This document shows positions 6,441 through 16,248 of a stretch of 31,269 bases of DNA, piece by piece. Position 1 is the first letter of the stretch. Each line of letters starts with the position of its first letter. The notes under the pieces were generated by a model. That model ran no database searches, was not told the origin of the DNA, and saw only the letters and a list, made by a program, of their open reading frames with translations. This stretch comes from JBJXGE01 sp046154185 (GTDB taxonomy: Bacteria; Planctomycetota; UBA8108; UBA1146; JAJFFE01): contig JBJXGE010000091.1 of NCBI GenBank assembly GCA_046154185.1, positions 1 through 31,269 on the forward strand, in the 5' to 3' direction. The translations under genes and the position numbers were made by a program.

Positions 6441-8795
6441 ATGGCGAGATCACCGGCTCCCGGATCGATCGAACTAAACCCTGAACAGCGGGCCGCGGTG
6501 CGCCATCGCGAAGGGCCGCTCCTTGTGATCGCGGGACCCGGTAGCGGCAAGACGCGCGTCATGACGCAGCGCATTGCGCATCTCGTTGCGGAAGGAGTAC
6601 CGCCGCGCTCGATCCTCGCGATCACGTTCACCAACAAAGCGGCTGAAGAAATGGTGCGCCGAACGCGCAACTATCTCAGTGAACTTCACGACGCGTCGGG
6701 AGTCGCGCCAGGAGACGAGCCGGAAGTGTCGACCTTCCATTCATTCTGTGCGCGCTTCTTGCGGCGCGACATTTATCGACTGGCACCGTACAGCGTCGAG
6801 TACAGCATCTACGACAGCAACGATCAGCAGAGCGTCGTCGGCACCGCGATCGAGCAGCTCGAACTGGAAAAAGCCAGCTTTGCGCCGAGCGCCTGCTTGA
6901 GCGAGATCAGCCACATGAAAAATCGGCTCGTCACCCCGGACCGCGCGGCTGAACTCGCGACGACTTTTCGAACGGAACAGATTGCCCGCATTTACCAACG
7001 ATATGTCGAGCTGTTGGCGGCGCGCAACGCCGTCGATTTCGACGATCTGTTGTTGCTGACTCTTCGCATCCTCGAGACCGAACCAGAAGTGCGCGAGCGC
7101 CGGCAACGACAGCATCAGTTCGTGATGGTGGATGAGTTTCAGGACACGAATCTGCCGCAGTACGCGATCGCGCGGTGGCTCGCGGCGACGCACCGCAATC
7201 TGTGCGTGACCGGCGATCCCGATCAATCGATCTATTCGTGGCGCGGCGCGTCGCCCGAAAACTTCGATCGGTTCCGCGCCGACTTCCCCGAGCATCGCAC
7301 GGTGTTTCTCAACTGCAACTATCGTTCGACGCCACAGATTGTGGCGGTGGCCGCGCGTTTGACCGGCACCGCCGTCGGGCAACGCGATCTCGTGAGCGCA
7401 AACGCGCCCGGTGAGGCGGTGCAGGTCCTCAAGCTCTACGACGAACGGGACGAGGCGCGCGCCGTGTTAGCCACGATCTCCGAGTGGCATGAGCGCCGCA
7501 GCACAGCGCTCGGCGACATGGCGGTCTTCTATCGCGTGAACTCGCAATCGCGCGTGATCGAGGAAGAACTCGTCCGCAACGGCGTCCCTTACCGCGTGGT
7601 CGGCGGCGTCGCGTTCTATCAGCGCAAGGAAGTCAAAGACGTGCTCGCTTACTTGCGCGCCGCCGCACAACCGCGCGACGAAGTCGCGGTGCGCCGAATT
7701 CTCAACACACCGAATCGCGGACTCGGCAAGGTGAGCCTGGAACGTCTCGATCGGATGGCGTGGACGCGCGCCACGCCGCTCGGAGTGCTCCTCGAGGACG
7801 ACGACGCGCTCAACGAACTCGGGCGTGCCGCGAAAGCGCTGCGCGAGCTGCGCGCGATTCTCCACGAGCTGCGGCGCGCGCGCGCGAAACCGATCGCGGA
7901 GCAACTCCGGCTCGCGATCGAACTGTGCGGCTATGCGGCGTACATGGAAAAAACCGAGCCCGAGACCGTGAGTGAGCGTATGCAGAATCTCGACGAACTG
8001 CTCAACGCGGCGTTTGAGGTCGAGGATCTCGCGACGACCGTCGATCGCACCGCCGATGGACAATTGATCGACCCACTCGCGCTTTTTCTCGAGCGTGTCG
8101 CGCTCGCATCCGACGCCGATCGATACGACAACAGCGGTGAGCGACTCACGCTCATGACGCTGCACTCGGCGAAAGGACTTGAGTTCGATCGCGTCGTGAT
8201 CACGGGCGTCGAGGAATCGCTGTTGCCGCATGCGCGCAACGAAGAGCCGGAGTCCGTCGAGGAAGAACGCCGACTACTCTACGTCGGCGTGACACGCGCG
8301 CGTTATGAGGTTCGAATTCTCCACGCGCAGCTTCGCCATCGATTCGGCGGCGCAACACCCACCTTGCCGTCGCGGTTCTTACGGGACTTGGATGGAGAAT
8401 GGCTCGAGCGTCTCACGCCACGCGGGAACAACTTCGGCGGCGGATCGTCGTCCTTTGACAGTTGGACGAGTTCGGCCGCCAGCCATGAGCCGTTCGAGTC
8501 GACGCCGACTAGCGCCGCGAGCGAGGCACGCCGTCGGCGCGCGCCGAATTCCGACCCGTTCGCGCACTACGACGACGGCGATCCCGGCGAGCCCGTCGAG
8601 GTGGAAGAATTTGACGGAGAGAGTTTTGAGCTCGGCGTTTGGGTCGAACACGAAGTGCTCGGGCGCGGCGAGATCCTCGGCATGAGCGGGCACGGTCGCT
8701 CGCGCCGCGTGACGGTGTTATTTGAAGACCACGGTCGCAAACAACTGATGCCAGCCCGCGAGCCGCTGCGTATCATTGCGACCCCTGATACTTAG
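6441..8795 (+). CDS. pcrA: ATP-dependent DNA helicase, PcrA/UvrD type (SF1A)
   Basis: 784 residues from the ATG at 6441, which puts the family opening LNPEQRAAV at residues 12-20. An in-frame ATG at 6357 adds an unconserved 28-residue tail. Superfamily 1 motifs are complete: Walker A AGPGSGKT (31-38), ILAITFTNKAAEEM (58-71), VDEFQDT (230-236), GDPDQSIYSWRGA (258-270), the NYRST block (293-297), LMTLHSAKGLEF and EEERRLLYVGVTRAR. A linker rich in Ser, Pro and Arg leads to a C-terminal Tudor/KOW-like module (GVWVEHEVLGRGEILG ... VLFEDHGRKQLM), which in PcrA/UvrD contacts RNA polymerase. The enzyme is a 3'-5' helicase in excision and transcription-coupled repair. The SD signal is weak. The transporter gene begins 18 bp downstream, so co-transcription is likely. 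Confidence 0.95.
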   Translation: MARSPAPGSIELNPEQRAAVRHREGPLLVIAGPGSGKTRVMTQRIAHLVAEGVPPRSILAITFTNKAAEEMVRRTRNYLSELHDASGVAPGDEPEVSTFHSFCARFLRRDIYRLAPYSVEYSIYDSNDQQSVVGTAIEQLELEKASFAPSACLSEISHMKNRLVTPDRAAELATTFRTEQIARIYQRYVELLAARNAVDFDDLLLLTLRILETEPEVRERRQRQHQFVMVDEFQDTNLPQYAIARWLAATHRNLCVTGDPDQSIYSWRGASPENFDRFRADFPEHRTVFLNCNYRSTPQIVAVAARLTGTAVGQRDLVSANAPGEAVQVLKLYDERDEARAVLATISEWHERRSTALGDMAVFYRVNSQSRVIEEELVRNGVPYRVVGGVAFYQRKEVKDVLAYLRAAAQPRDEVAVRRILNTPNRGLGKVSLERLDRMAWTRATPLGVLLEDDDALNELGRAAKALRELRAILHELRRARAKPIAEQLRLAIELCGYAAYMEKTEPETVSERMQNLDELLNAAFEVEDLATTVDRTADGQLIDPLALFLERVALASDADRYDNSGERLTLMTLHSAKGLEFDRVVITGVEESLLPHARNEEPESVEEERRLLYVGVTRARYEVRILHAQLRHRFGGATPTLPSRFLRDLDGEWLERLTPRGNNFGGGSSSFDSWTSSAASHEPFESTPTSAASEARRRRAPNSDPFAHYDDGDPGEPVEVEEFDGESFELGVWVEHEVLGRGEILGMSGHGRSRRVTVLFEDHGRKQLMPAREPLRIIATPDT

Positions 8796-8813
8796 TCGAC
8801 GAAACGGAACGTC

Positions 8814-10733
<1,920 letters not shown>

Positions 10734-10736
10734 CCC

Positions 10737-10777
10737 CAGACCGCGCGCTACGCGCTTGGTCTGCGGTTAGATTTTTT
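10737..10777 (+). terminator. Intrinsic terminator after the transporter gene
   Basis: CAGACC (10737-10742) pairs with GGTCTG (10758-10763) and the inner GCGCG/CGCGC with a CTA loop extends the stem, leaving a two-T bulge. A run of six T (10772-10777) follows eight bases later. The hairpin begins four bases after the TAA stop. Confidence 0.7.
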
Positions 10778-10779
10778 CT

Positions 10780-10828
10780 AGGGGTGTTGCTCCAACACCC
10801 CTCGCGGTCGTGGTTCCGCCACGACCGC
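10780..10828. repeat. Two adjacent perfect palindromes
   Basis: AGGGGTGTTG/CAACACCCCT at 10780-10802 (loop CTC) and GCGGTCGTGG/CCACGACCGC at 10804-10828 (loop TTCCG) each have 10-bp perfect stems and are separated by one base. The first is nearly the same as the palindrome at 4728-4751, which makes them members of one intergenic repeat family. Confidence 0.85.
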
Positions 10829-11054
10829 TTCACCCCAACGAGCTCGCCGTTCCGGCTCGGAGATTGGATCGAAACGCTTGGTACGCGAAGTGAGTGCCTA
10901 GAACCGCGCTCACTCACAAGGCTGGCTGACCGGTCCCGTTGCTTCTAAGCGCCATCTCCGCGAAGCTGACCCGCGCTCAACGCGAGCCTCGACTGGTTGG
11001 GGTAAGGGGCCCGAGCCAATTTGCGGCGTCGCATTGACTCCGAAAGGACATGAC
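10829..11054. other. Remainder of intergenic region upstream of the DUF3332 lipoprotein
   Basis: With the hairpins above, this completes a 321-bp gene-free stretch (10734-11054). It ends in AAAGGA seven bases before the ATG at 11055. It presumably holds the lipoprotein promoter, but I cannot point to convincing boxes. Confidence 0.4.
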
Positions 11055-11546
11055 ATGGCGCGATTTTGCGCGCGGTTCCGCCGCGGGATTCTGTTGGCAC
11101 TCCTCACTTCGACGATCGCAGTTGCACTGCCAGGCTGCTACGGCAGTTTCAATTTGGTGCGCAGCGTGCACCGGTTCAATGGCGAGCTCTCGGCTGAGAA
11201 GTGGGTGGACGAGCTGTTTTTCCTGATCCTGAACATCATCCCGGTGTACGGACTCGCGTCGCTCGGCGACGCCATCATCTTCAACAGCATCGAGTTTTGG
11301 AGCGGCTCGAATCCCATCACCGCGGCGACGACGACCGAGCCGCGCACGATCGCGACGGCCGACGGCCGCGCGACTCTGTCTTTGCAGCCAGACGGCCGCG
11401 TCCACGTACAAGTCGTGACGCCCGATGGTCGTGACCAAGAGTTTTATCTGCGAAAAAATGAGCAAGCGGTCGCGCTCGTCAGCGCCGACGGCGACGTACT
11501 GAAAAGCGTGTCGACCGTGAACGGCTCACCCGTCCTCTTCGACTGA
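11055..11546 (+). CDS. DUF3332 family lipoprotein
   Basis: 163 residues. The ATG at 11055 has AAAGGA upstream and opens a lipoprotein signal: basic RFCARFRR, a hydrophobic core, and LPGC with the lipidated Cys at 28. The segment GSFNLVRSVHRFN..L....WVDELFFLILNIIPVYGLASLGDAIIFNSIEFWSG..P matches the DUF3332 family, whose hallmark is a hydrophobic stretch followed by N-S-I-E-F-W-(T/S)-G-x-N-P. A C-terminal beta-rich tail (TLSLQPDGRVHVQVVTPDG) looks like a small domain that reads out a modified polymer or metal, but this is not known. Envelope-anchored, function unknown. It converges on pabB across a strong hairpin. Confidence 0.85.
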   Translation: MARFCARFRRGILLALLTSTIAVALPGCYGSFNLVRSVHRFNGELSAEKWVDELFFLILNIIPVYGLASLGDAIIFNSIEFWSGSNPITAATTTEPRTIATADGRATLSLQPDGRVHVQVVTPDGRDQEFYLRKNEQAVALVSADGDVLKSVSTVNGSPVLFD

Positions 11547-11569
11547 GAGTCCGGGATCTCGAGCACGAA

Positions 11570-11599
11570 CCAACGCCCGCGCATCTGCGCGGGCGTTGG
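11570..11599. terminator. Strong bidirectional hairpin between convergent genes
   Basis: CCAACGCCCGCGC (11570-11582) and GCGCGGGCGTTGG (11587-11599) form a perfect 13-bp stem with an ATCT loop. It lies between the DUF3332 stop (11546) and the pabB stop (11608). No T-run follows on either strand, so it would act as a rho-independent-like barrier only through stem strength. Confidence 0.65.
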
Positions 11600-11607
11600 C
11601 GCTGCTG

Positions 11608-13011
11608 CTACTCGCGCAGCGCCGCGAAAATCGCGCGACCTTTCGCCTCGATCTCCGCGAGTTCCTCGTGCGGATCCGAGTCCCACGTGATGCCACCGCC
11701 CACGGAAAAGTACGTGTGCGCGCCGTGGCGATAAGCGGTGCGAATGGCGATCGCTAAATCGAGCGCGCCGTCCGGCGCGATCCAACCGAGCGCGCCCGTA
11801 TAGACTTTGCGGGGCGTTGGCTCGAGCGCGCGAATCTGTTTCATCGCGGCGATCTTCGGCGCGCCGGTGATCGAGCCGCCCGGGAAAGTCGCCCGCAACA
11901 GCGCGATCGGCGAGCGCCGCGGATCGAGTTCGCCACGCACCGTCGCAACCGTGTGCGACACCGTCGAGTAATGCTCGAGCGCGGATTCCTCCGCGACGAC
12001 GATCGAGCCCACTTCACACACGCGACCGAGATCGTTGCGCAGGAGATCGATGATCATCGCCAACTCCGCGCGCTGTTTCTCGCTCGCGAGGAGCGCGGCC
12101 GCGGCCTGTGCATCCACCTCCGCGTGACCGGTGCGCGGCGCCGTGCCCTTGATCGGTCGCGTCTCGACGCAAGCGCCAGTGCGAAACAAAAAGCGTTCGG
12201 GCGATGCGGACACGACGCCGACCGGCTCCCACGGCAAGCACGCCGCATAAGGCACCGGTTGCCGCGTACGAAGCCGTCGGAACAACTCCCAAAGGTCGGG
12301 GCCGCCCGTGAAGTGATGGCGCCGCGTGAGATTCGTCTGATAGACGTCGCCGCGTCCGATCGCCGCGCGAATCGCCGACACCGCCGCCAGAAACTCGACG
12401 TCGCTGAGACTCGGGGCGTGTTCGACGAGCGGCGTCGCGCGCGCCTTCGACGCCGCGGCGGCAGGCGCCGAGCGCTCCCACCAACGCCGCTCCCTGACGC
12501 CGTCGCGATTGCGATGGACAAAGGTCGCGACGCCCGACGCGGCGTCGACCAGCAGCAACTCATCGTAAAGACACAAGTGCGCGTCGGGAATTTTCGGGTC
12601 GCGGCCACGCGGCGCGCCCAATTCTTCTAAGTACTCGCCGAGTTCGTAACCGAGGTAGCCGATGGCACCACCGGTCAGCGGCAAGCCTGCCGCCGCGGCG
12701 GCGACACTGTCGGGCGGCCCCGCTTCGCGCCACGAACTCCACCAATCCACGAGGATTCGCCACGGTGCGCCAGTGCCGCGCTCGATCACGCCGTTCGGTT
12801 GCTCGCGCTCGAATCGTTCGCCGTAGAGCCGCAAAGCTCCGATGGGCGCTGCGGCGAACACGTGCCAGCGCCCCATGTCGCCGACGCGCAAGCTACTTTC
12901 GAGAACGCACGGCGCCGGCAACCCCACCAAGCGCTGCGTCAGGTCGGTCGCCGAGTAGTGTCCCGGGAGTTGCTCGCAGACGAGCGGCCGGCTGAATGGT
13001 GAAACCAGCAT
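11608..13011 (-). CDS. pabB: Aminodeoxychorismate synthase component I (PabB)
   Basis: 467 residues from the ATG at 13009-13011, preceded by GGAAGGGG six bases away. The open frame continues upstream without similarity. The N-terminal subdomain (about 1-170) includes GGAIGYLGYELGEYLE. The chorismate-binding domain has GDVYQTNLTRR (221-231), SASPERFL (268-275), PIKGT (286-290), IDLLRNDLGRVC (321-332), and PGGSITGAPK (377-386). The Lys of PIKGT (K288) is the residue that separates PabB (PIKGT) from anthranilate synthase TrpE (PIAGT). It makes 4-amino-4-deoxychorismate from chorismate and ammonia for folate. The PabA amidotransferase and PabC lyase are not in this window. Its 5' side faces the TolB-like gene across 158 bp. 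Confidence 0.93.
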   Translation of the reverse strand: MLVSPFSRPLVCEQLPGHYSATDLTQRLVGLPAPCVLESSLRVGDMGRWHVFAAAPIGALRLYGERFEREQPNGVIERGTGAPWRILVDWWSSWREAGPPDSVAAAAAGLPLTGGAIGYLGYELGEYLEELGAPRGRDPKIPDAHLCLYDELLLVDAASGVATFVHRNRDGVRERRWWERSAPAAAASKARATPLVEHAPSLSDVEFLAAVSAIRAAIGRGDVYQTNLTRRHHFTGGPDLWELFRRLRTRQPVPYAACLPWEPVGVVSASPERFLFRTGACVETRPIKGTAPRTGHAEVDAQAAAALLASEKQRAELAMIIDLLRNDLGRVCEVGSIVVAEESALEHYSTVSHTVATVRGELDPRRSPIALLRATFPGGSITGAPKIAAMKQIRALEPTPRKVYTGALGWIAPDGALDLAIAIRTAYRHGAHTYFSVGGGITWDSDPHEELAEIEAKGRAIFAALRE

Positions 13012-13169
13012 TACAGTCCCCTTCCGCCAGCCAAGTCGTCGCCGCAAATTCAACCAAAGGAGACGCCCGATCGTGCCGATGTAGCGAAGTAGTCGCGCAG
13101 GCGCCGCCTGCGGAAACGCGGCACGCATCAAGAACCGCGCCGCACCTCGCTCGCAGAAAGTCGCCACGC

Positions 13170-14180
13170 ATGTCCGGCACGAGAGGGAATTTCCTGTTAC
13201 TCGCGCTCGTCGCGTTCAGCGCCGGGTGCCAAAACCCGCATCCATCCCAACCCGATCGACCCGTCGCCCCAATTGAGCAATTCTCCGCGAGCAACATCTC
13301 AACGCCCGCCTTTGCGGGTCGACTCTACTCGGAGCTTCGCGAAGAAACGACCGGCGGCTCCACGGGCGGCGACTTCGATGTCGACGTCGCGCCGGACGGC
13401 ACGGCGCTCGTGTTTTCGTCGACTCGGTATACGACAACGCCGAAGATTTTTGTCAAGAAGATCGCCGTGGGCGGACTCATTCAAAAGACCGCCGGCGCGC
13501 ATCAAGACATTCAGCCGAAGTTTTCTCCGGACGGCACACGCATCGCCTACGCGTCGGACCGCGAAGGCAATTTTGATCTCATGATCATCGCAACCGACGA
13601 GAACGCGGCGCCCTGGAAACTGACGAGCGCACCGGCCGATGAGATTCATCCGACCTGGAGCCCCGACGGCCGCGCGATCGCTTATTGCGCGCGCGGCCCC
13701 GAAGGCAGCTGGCAACTCTGGATCATCGACGTCGAGACGCAGAAACGCAGTTTGCTCGGACCAGGGCTCTATCCCGACTGGTCGCCCGACGGCGCGTACT
13801 TGGCATTTCAACGACCGTCCTTGCGCGCGCCGGGCTGGCACGGCATTTGGATCGTCGCCGCGACGGGCGGCTCGCCGCGCGAAGTCGTCACGGAAGAATC
13901 TTGGGGCTCGATCCAGCCGGCGTGGGCGCCGAACTCAAAGCGACTCGTGTACGGCACCGCCCGCAGCCCGATCGCGACGCCGGCCGATCCGCCGCACGCC
14001 GAAGATCTTTGGGTCGTCGACCTCGACGGCCACCGATTCCAACTCACCGACAATGATTGCGAAGACTACGCGCCGGCATGGGGCCTCGACGGTCGCATTT
14101 ACTTCACGACGCACGAAAGCGGCTCGCCGCGAATCGTGAGCCTCAAGCCCAGCGACGCGTTCATGAGAGAGGGAATGTGA
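13170..14180 (+). CDS. TolB-like beta-propeller lipoprotein (WD40-like/PD40 repeats)
   Basis: 336 residues from the ATG at 13170, chosen because it starts a lipoprotein signal (GNFLLLALVAFSAGC, Cys20). Upstream codons are Ala/Arg-rich shadow sequence. The mature part has five or six PD40 blades, with cores such as DIQPKFSPDGTRIAYASDRE, EIHPTWSPDGRAIAYCAR, YPDWSPDGAYLAFQ, SIQPAWAPNSKRLVYGTA and DYAPAWGLDGRIYFTT. Such propellers are periplasmic binding scaffolds, best known in TolB, but no TolB N-terminal domain or Pal partner is nearby, so the partner is unknown. Its stop overlaps the next start by one base (TGATG), indicating translational coupling. It likely heads a three-gene operon and is divergent from pabB. 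Confidence 0.88.
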   Translation: MSGTRGNFLLLALVAFSAGCQNPHPSQPDRPVAPIEQFSASNISTPAFAGRLYSELREETTGGSTGGDFDVDVAPDGTALVFSSTRYTTTPKIFVKKIAVGGLIQKTAGAHQDIQPKFSPDGTRIAYASDREGNFDLMIIATDENAAPWKLTSAPADEIHPTWSPDGRAIAYCARGPEGSWQLWIIDVETQKRSLLGPGLYPDWSPDGAYLAFQRPSLRAPGWHGIWIVAATGGSPREVVTEESWGSIQPAWAPNSKRLVYGTARSPIATPADPPHAEDLWVVDLDGHRFQLTDNDCEDYAPAWGLDGRIYFTTHESGSPRIVSLKPSDAFMREGM

Positions 14181-14935
14181 TGCTCAGCCAATTCATAGGG
14201 CTTTCGCGCCGGCGCGCGAGCGCGCTCCTCTGGGGAGTGTTGATCGCGCTCGCCAGCGGCTGTGCGCTCACCACGCGCACGCTGCCGCTCGCCCCCATCG
14301 TCAATCCACTTTCGCACGTGAAAGAGATTCGGCTCACGCCGATCATCTCGACCGATCACGCGACCTCGCTGACCTGGACCGATTGTGTGCGCGATCACTT
14401 GCTGCGAGTGAAGGGTATCGAGCGCGTCGTGATCGGTCAGAGTGGTGCATCCACCGCCACGAACGGGGTCGTGCCGGCGACTTTGAAAGCCGCCGACGCG
14501 GCCGAAGCGCGCCTCGAAATTCGTGTTTTGAGTTTCAACCCGTTCTACCCGCCGTCCGCGAGCGTCGAAGTCGAGTTCGACACCGCGCCCGGACCGCGTG
14601 GCGCCCCGCGCGATGGCATGTTCCTCGAACGTCGCGGCACCGCGCACGAACCGGCCGCCGAACCCGCGGCCCCGTCGAGCGGTCGCTTTCAGCTCGTTTT
14701 GCGTGCCGAAGACTCAGAGACGGCGGCGCTGATCCAACGCTACGCATGGTCGCAGGGAGACCACGATCGGGGCTATGCGCAGACGGATCGGATTCTGCGC
14801 GTCAGCGATCGCTACATCGACTTCGTCGCCTACCAGTGTGTGCAGGAAACTTTTGCTCGACTCAATGAGAGGAACGCGCCACGCGTCACGCCGACGTCGC
14901 CGGCGCCGAACAACACCCATGGCAACAAACAATAA
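14180..14935 (+). CDS. Lipoprotein of unknown function, coupled to the TolB-like gene
   Basis: 251 residues. The ATG at 14180 overlaps the upstream stop in a TGATG and has GAGGGA before it, so translation is coupled. The signal LLWGVLIALASGC places the lipidated Cys at 28. The mature region has mixed alpha/beta character, with segments such as HVKEIRLTPIISTDHATSL, IERVVIGQSG, AEARLEIRVLSFNPFYPPSASVEVEFDT and GRFQLVLRAEDSETAALIQRYAWS. These resemble an outer-membrane-attached assembly or LptE/LpoB-like small fold, but I cannot assign a family. The C-terminus is Pro/Thr-rich. Together with the propeller lipoprotein it suggests a small envelope complex. Confidence 0.8.
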   Translation: MLSQFIGLSRRRASALLWGVLIALASGCALTTRTLPLAPIVNPLSHVKEIRLTPIISTDHATSLTWTDCVRDHLLRVKGIERVVIGQSGASTATNGVVPATLKAADAAEARLEIRVLSFNPFYPPSASVEVEFDTAPGPRGAPRDGMFLERRGTAHEPAAEPAAPSSGRFQLVLRAEDSETAALIQRYAWSQGDHDRGYAQTDRILRVSDRYIDFVAYQCVQETFARLNERNAPRVTPTSPAPNNTHGNKQ

Positions 14936-15122
14936 CTCGTTGATGGTGGTGCTCGATCAACACGAGTACTGCTTCCTCTACGATCGACCCTCATTTCCGT
15001 GCTTGCTCACATCGCTGCTCGATAGCCCACCGACGTGTGATGACACGGCGGACGAGCTGCACTTGGAGCTCGCGCAGGAGATCACACGCGGCTTGATCGG
15101 CAAAGCGCACCAAGAGCTCTAG
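14919..15122 (+). CDS. Small protein of unknown function overlapping the lipoprotein gene
   Basis: 67 residues from the ATG at 14919, overlapping the lipoprotein 3' end by 17 bp in another frame. The sequence has balanced, non-shadow composition (MATNNNSLMVVLDQHEYCFL, then SFPCLLTSLLDSP and TCDDTADELHLELAQEITRG), with three Cys and an acidic C-terminal half, and no signal peptide. Long in-frame extension upstream is Arg-rich shadow. No clear SD is seen, so translation would depend on coupling. It could be a third operon member or a chance frame. I favour a real gene because the composition changes sharply at the proposed start. Confidence 0.55.
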   Translation: MATNNNSLMVVLDQHEYCFLYDRPSFPCLLTSLLDSPPTCDDTADELHLELAQEITRGLIGKAHQEL

Positions 15123-15332
15123 CGCCCTGGCGCCGGCTGAGCTGAACGCGTTCGACCCGCGGGGTCGAGGCAATCTCAACGACCATTACCCAGCAAAAAC
15201 CCTGAGTCGTTATCACGCCGGTCGGCGATCGAGACATCGCGCTGCGCTTCTGATTTGCCGGCGCGCGCAGTATGCTCCCGGCTTCGCCGCCGCGCTCGAG
15301 TTCCCGCCCGCGGGAACACGAAGAGGAAATCG

Positions 15333-16247
15333 ATGCTCGCCTTCACTCAACATCTGCGCGATGAACGCAATCTCAGTCCGCAGACTGTTCGTGCCTACAC
15401 CAAAGACCTCGAACAATTCGCGGCATACTTCGATCAGAAGGATCCGCGGGAGCTCGCGGCGCTTGATGTGTTTCAAGTGCGGCGCTTTCTCACACATCTC
15501 AATGGCCGCGCGTACTCGAAGGCGACCGTCGTGCGCAAGCTCGCGTCGCTGCGGTGCTACTTTCGCTTTCTCGAGCGGACCGGTGCGGCGGATCGCAATC
15601 CGTTTCGCGACATCCGCACGCCCCGCATGAAGAAGAGTTTGCCGCACTTCCTGACCGAGCGCGAAATGCTGAGCCTCTTGCAAGCGCCGGCGAGCGACGG
15701 CTTCGCCGGTCGCCGCGATCGCGCCATTCTGGAGACGCTCTACTCGACCGGCTTGCGGGTCGCCGAACTTGTCGGACTCTCGGTCAACGACATCGATACC
15801 GAGCAGCAGCTCGTGCGCGCGCGCGGTAAAGGTCGCAAGGAACGGATCGTTCCGATCGGCAGCCACGCGCTGCGCGCGCTGGAACTTTACCGGCAGTCAA
15901 TTCCGCGCCATTTCCAAATCGAGCCCACGACGGGGCTCTTTCTGAACCGCTTCGGCAAGCGCATCAGCGATCGCTCGATCCGCAAGATTCTCGATAAGCA
16001 CATCCATGCAGCGGGTCTCGACGCCAAGACGAGTCCGCACACGTTGCGGCACTCGTTCGCGACGCATCTCCTCGACCGCGGTGCGAATCTGCGCGTCGTG
16101 CAGGAGCTACTCGGCCACAAACATCTCGCGACGACGCAGATCTACACGCACTTGACGCACGACCGACTCACCACGGCGTACAATCTCGCGCATCCGCATG
16201 CTCAAAAGCGTCAGCGTGGAGTTGCGGCCACGGCGCCGAAGGCTTGA
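15333..16247 (+). CDS. Tyrosine recombinase of the XerC/XerD type
   Basis: 304 residues, normal for Xer recombinases that resolve chromosome dimers at dif during division. The ATG at 15333 has AGAGGAA just upstream. The N-terminal SAM-like core-binding domain covers about 1-90 (LRDERNLSPQTVRAYTKDLE). The catalytic domain carries the full set R142 (STGLRVAEL), K166 (RGKGRKER), H236 and R239 (HTLRHSF), H262 (LGHKHL) and nucleophile Y271 (QIYTHL). XerC or XerD cannot be decided from sequence alone. There is no phage or integron context, so a housekeeping Xer is more likely than an integrase. The stop lies one base from the stop of the convergent GRDP-like gene. Confidence 0.95.
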   Translation: MLAFTQHLRDERNLSPQTVRAYTKDLEQFAAYFDQKDPRELAALDVFQVRRFLTHLNGRAYSKATVVRKLASLRCYFRFLERTGAADRNPFRDIRTPRMKKSLPHFLTEREMLSLLQAPASDGFAGRRDRAILETLYSTGLRVAELVGLSVNDIDTEQQLVRARGKGRKERIVPIGSHALRALELYRQSIPRHFQIEPTTGLFLNRFGKRISDRSIRKILDKHIHAAGLDAKTSPHTLRHSFATHLLDRGANLRVVQELLGHKHLATTQIYTHLTHDRLTTAYNLAHPHAQKRQRGVAATAPKA

Positions 16248-16248
16248 G

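Noticed and set aside
8796..8813. Possible nickel/cobalt riboswitch or metal operator before the NicO gene
   Set aside because: Only 18 bp separate it from the helicase gene, too short for either, so the gene probably relies on read-through.
11953..12630. 225-residue plus-strand open frame inside pabB
   Set aside because: Entirely antisense to conserved PabB motifs. A GC-bias shadow.
15333..16247. Phage or integron integrase
   Set aside because: No phage genes, att duplication or attC-like sites nearby. Size and motif spacing fit a chromosomal Xer recombinase.
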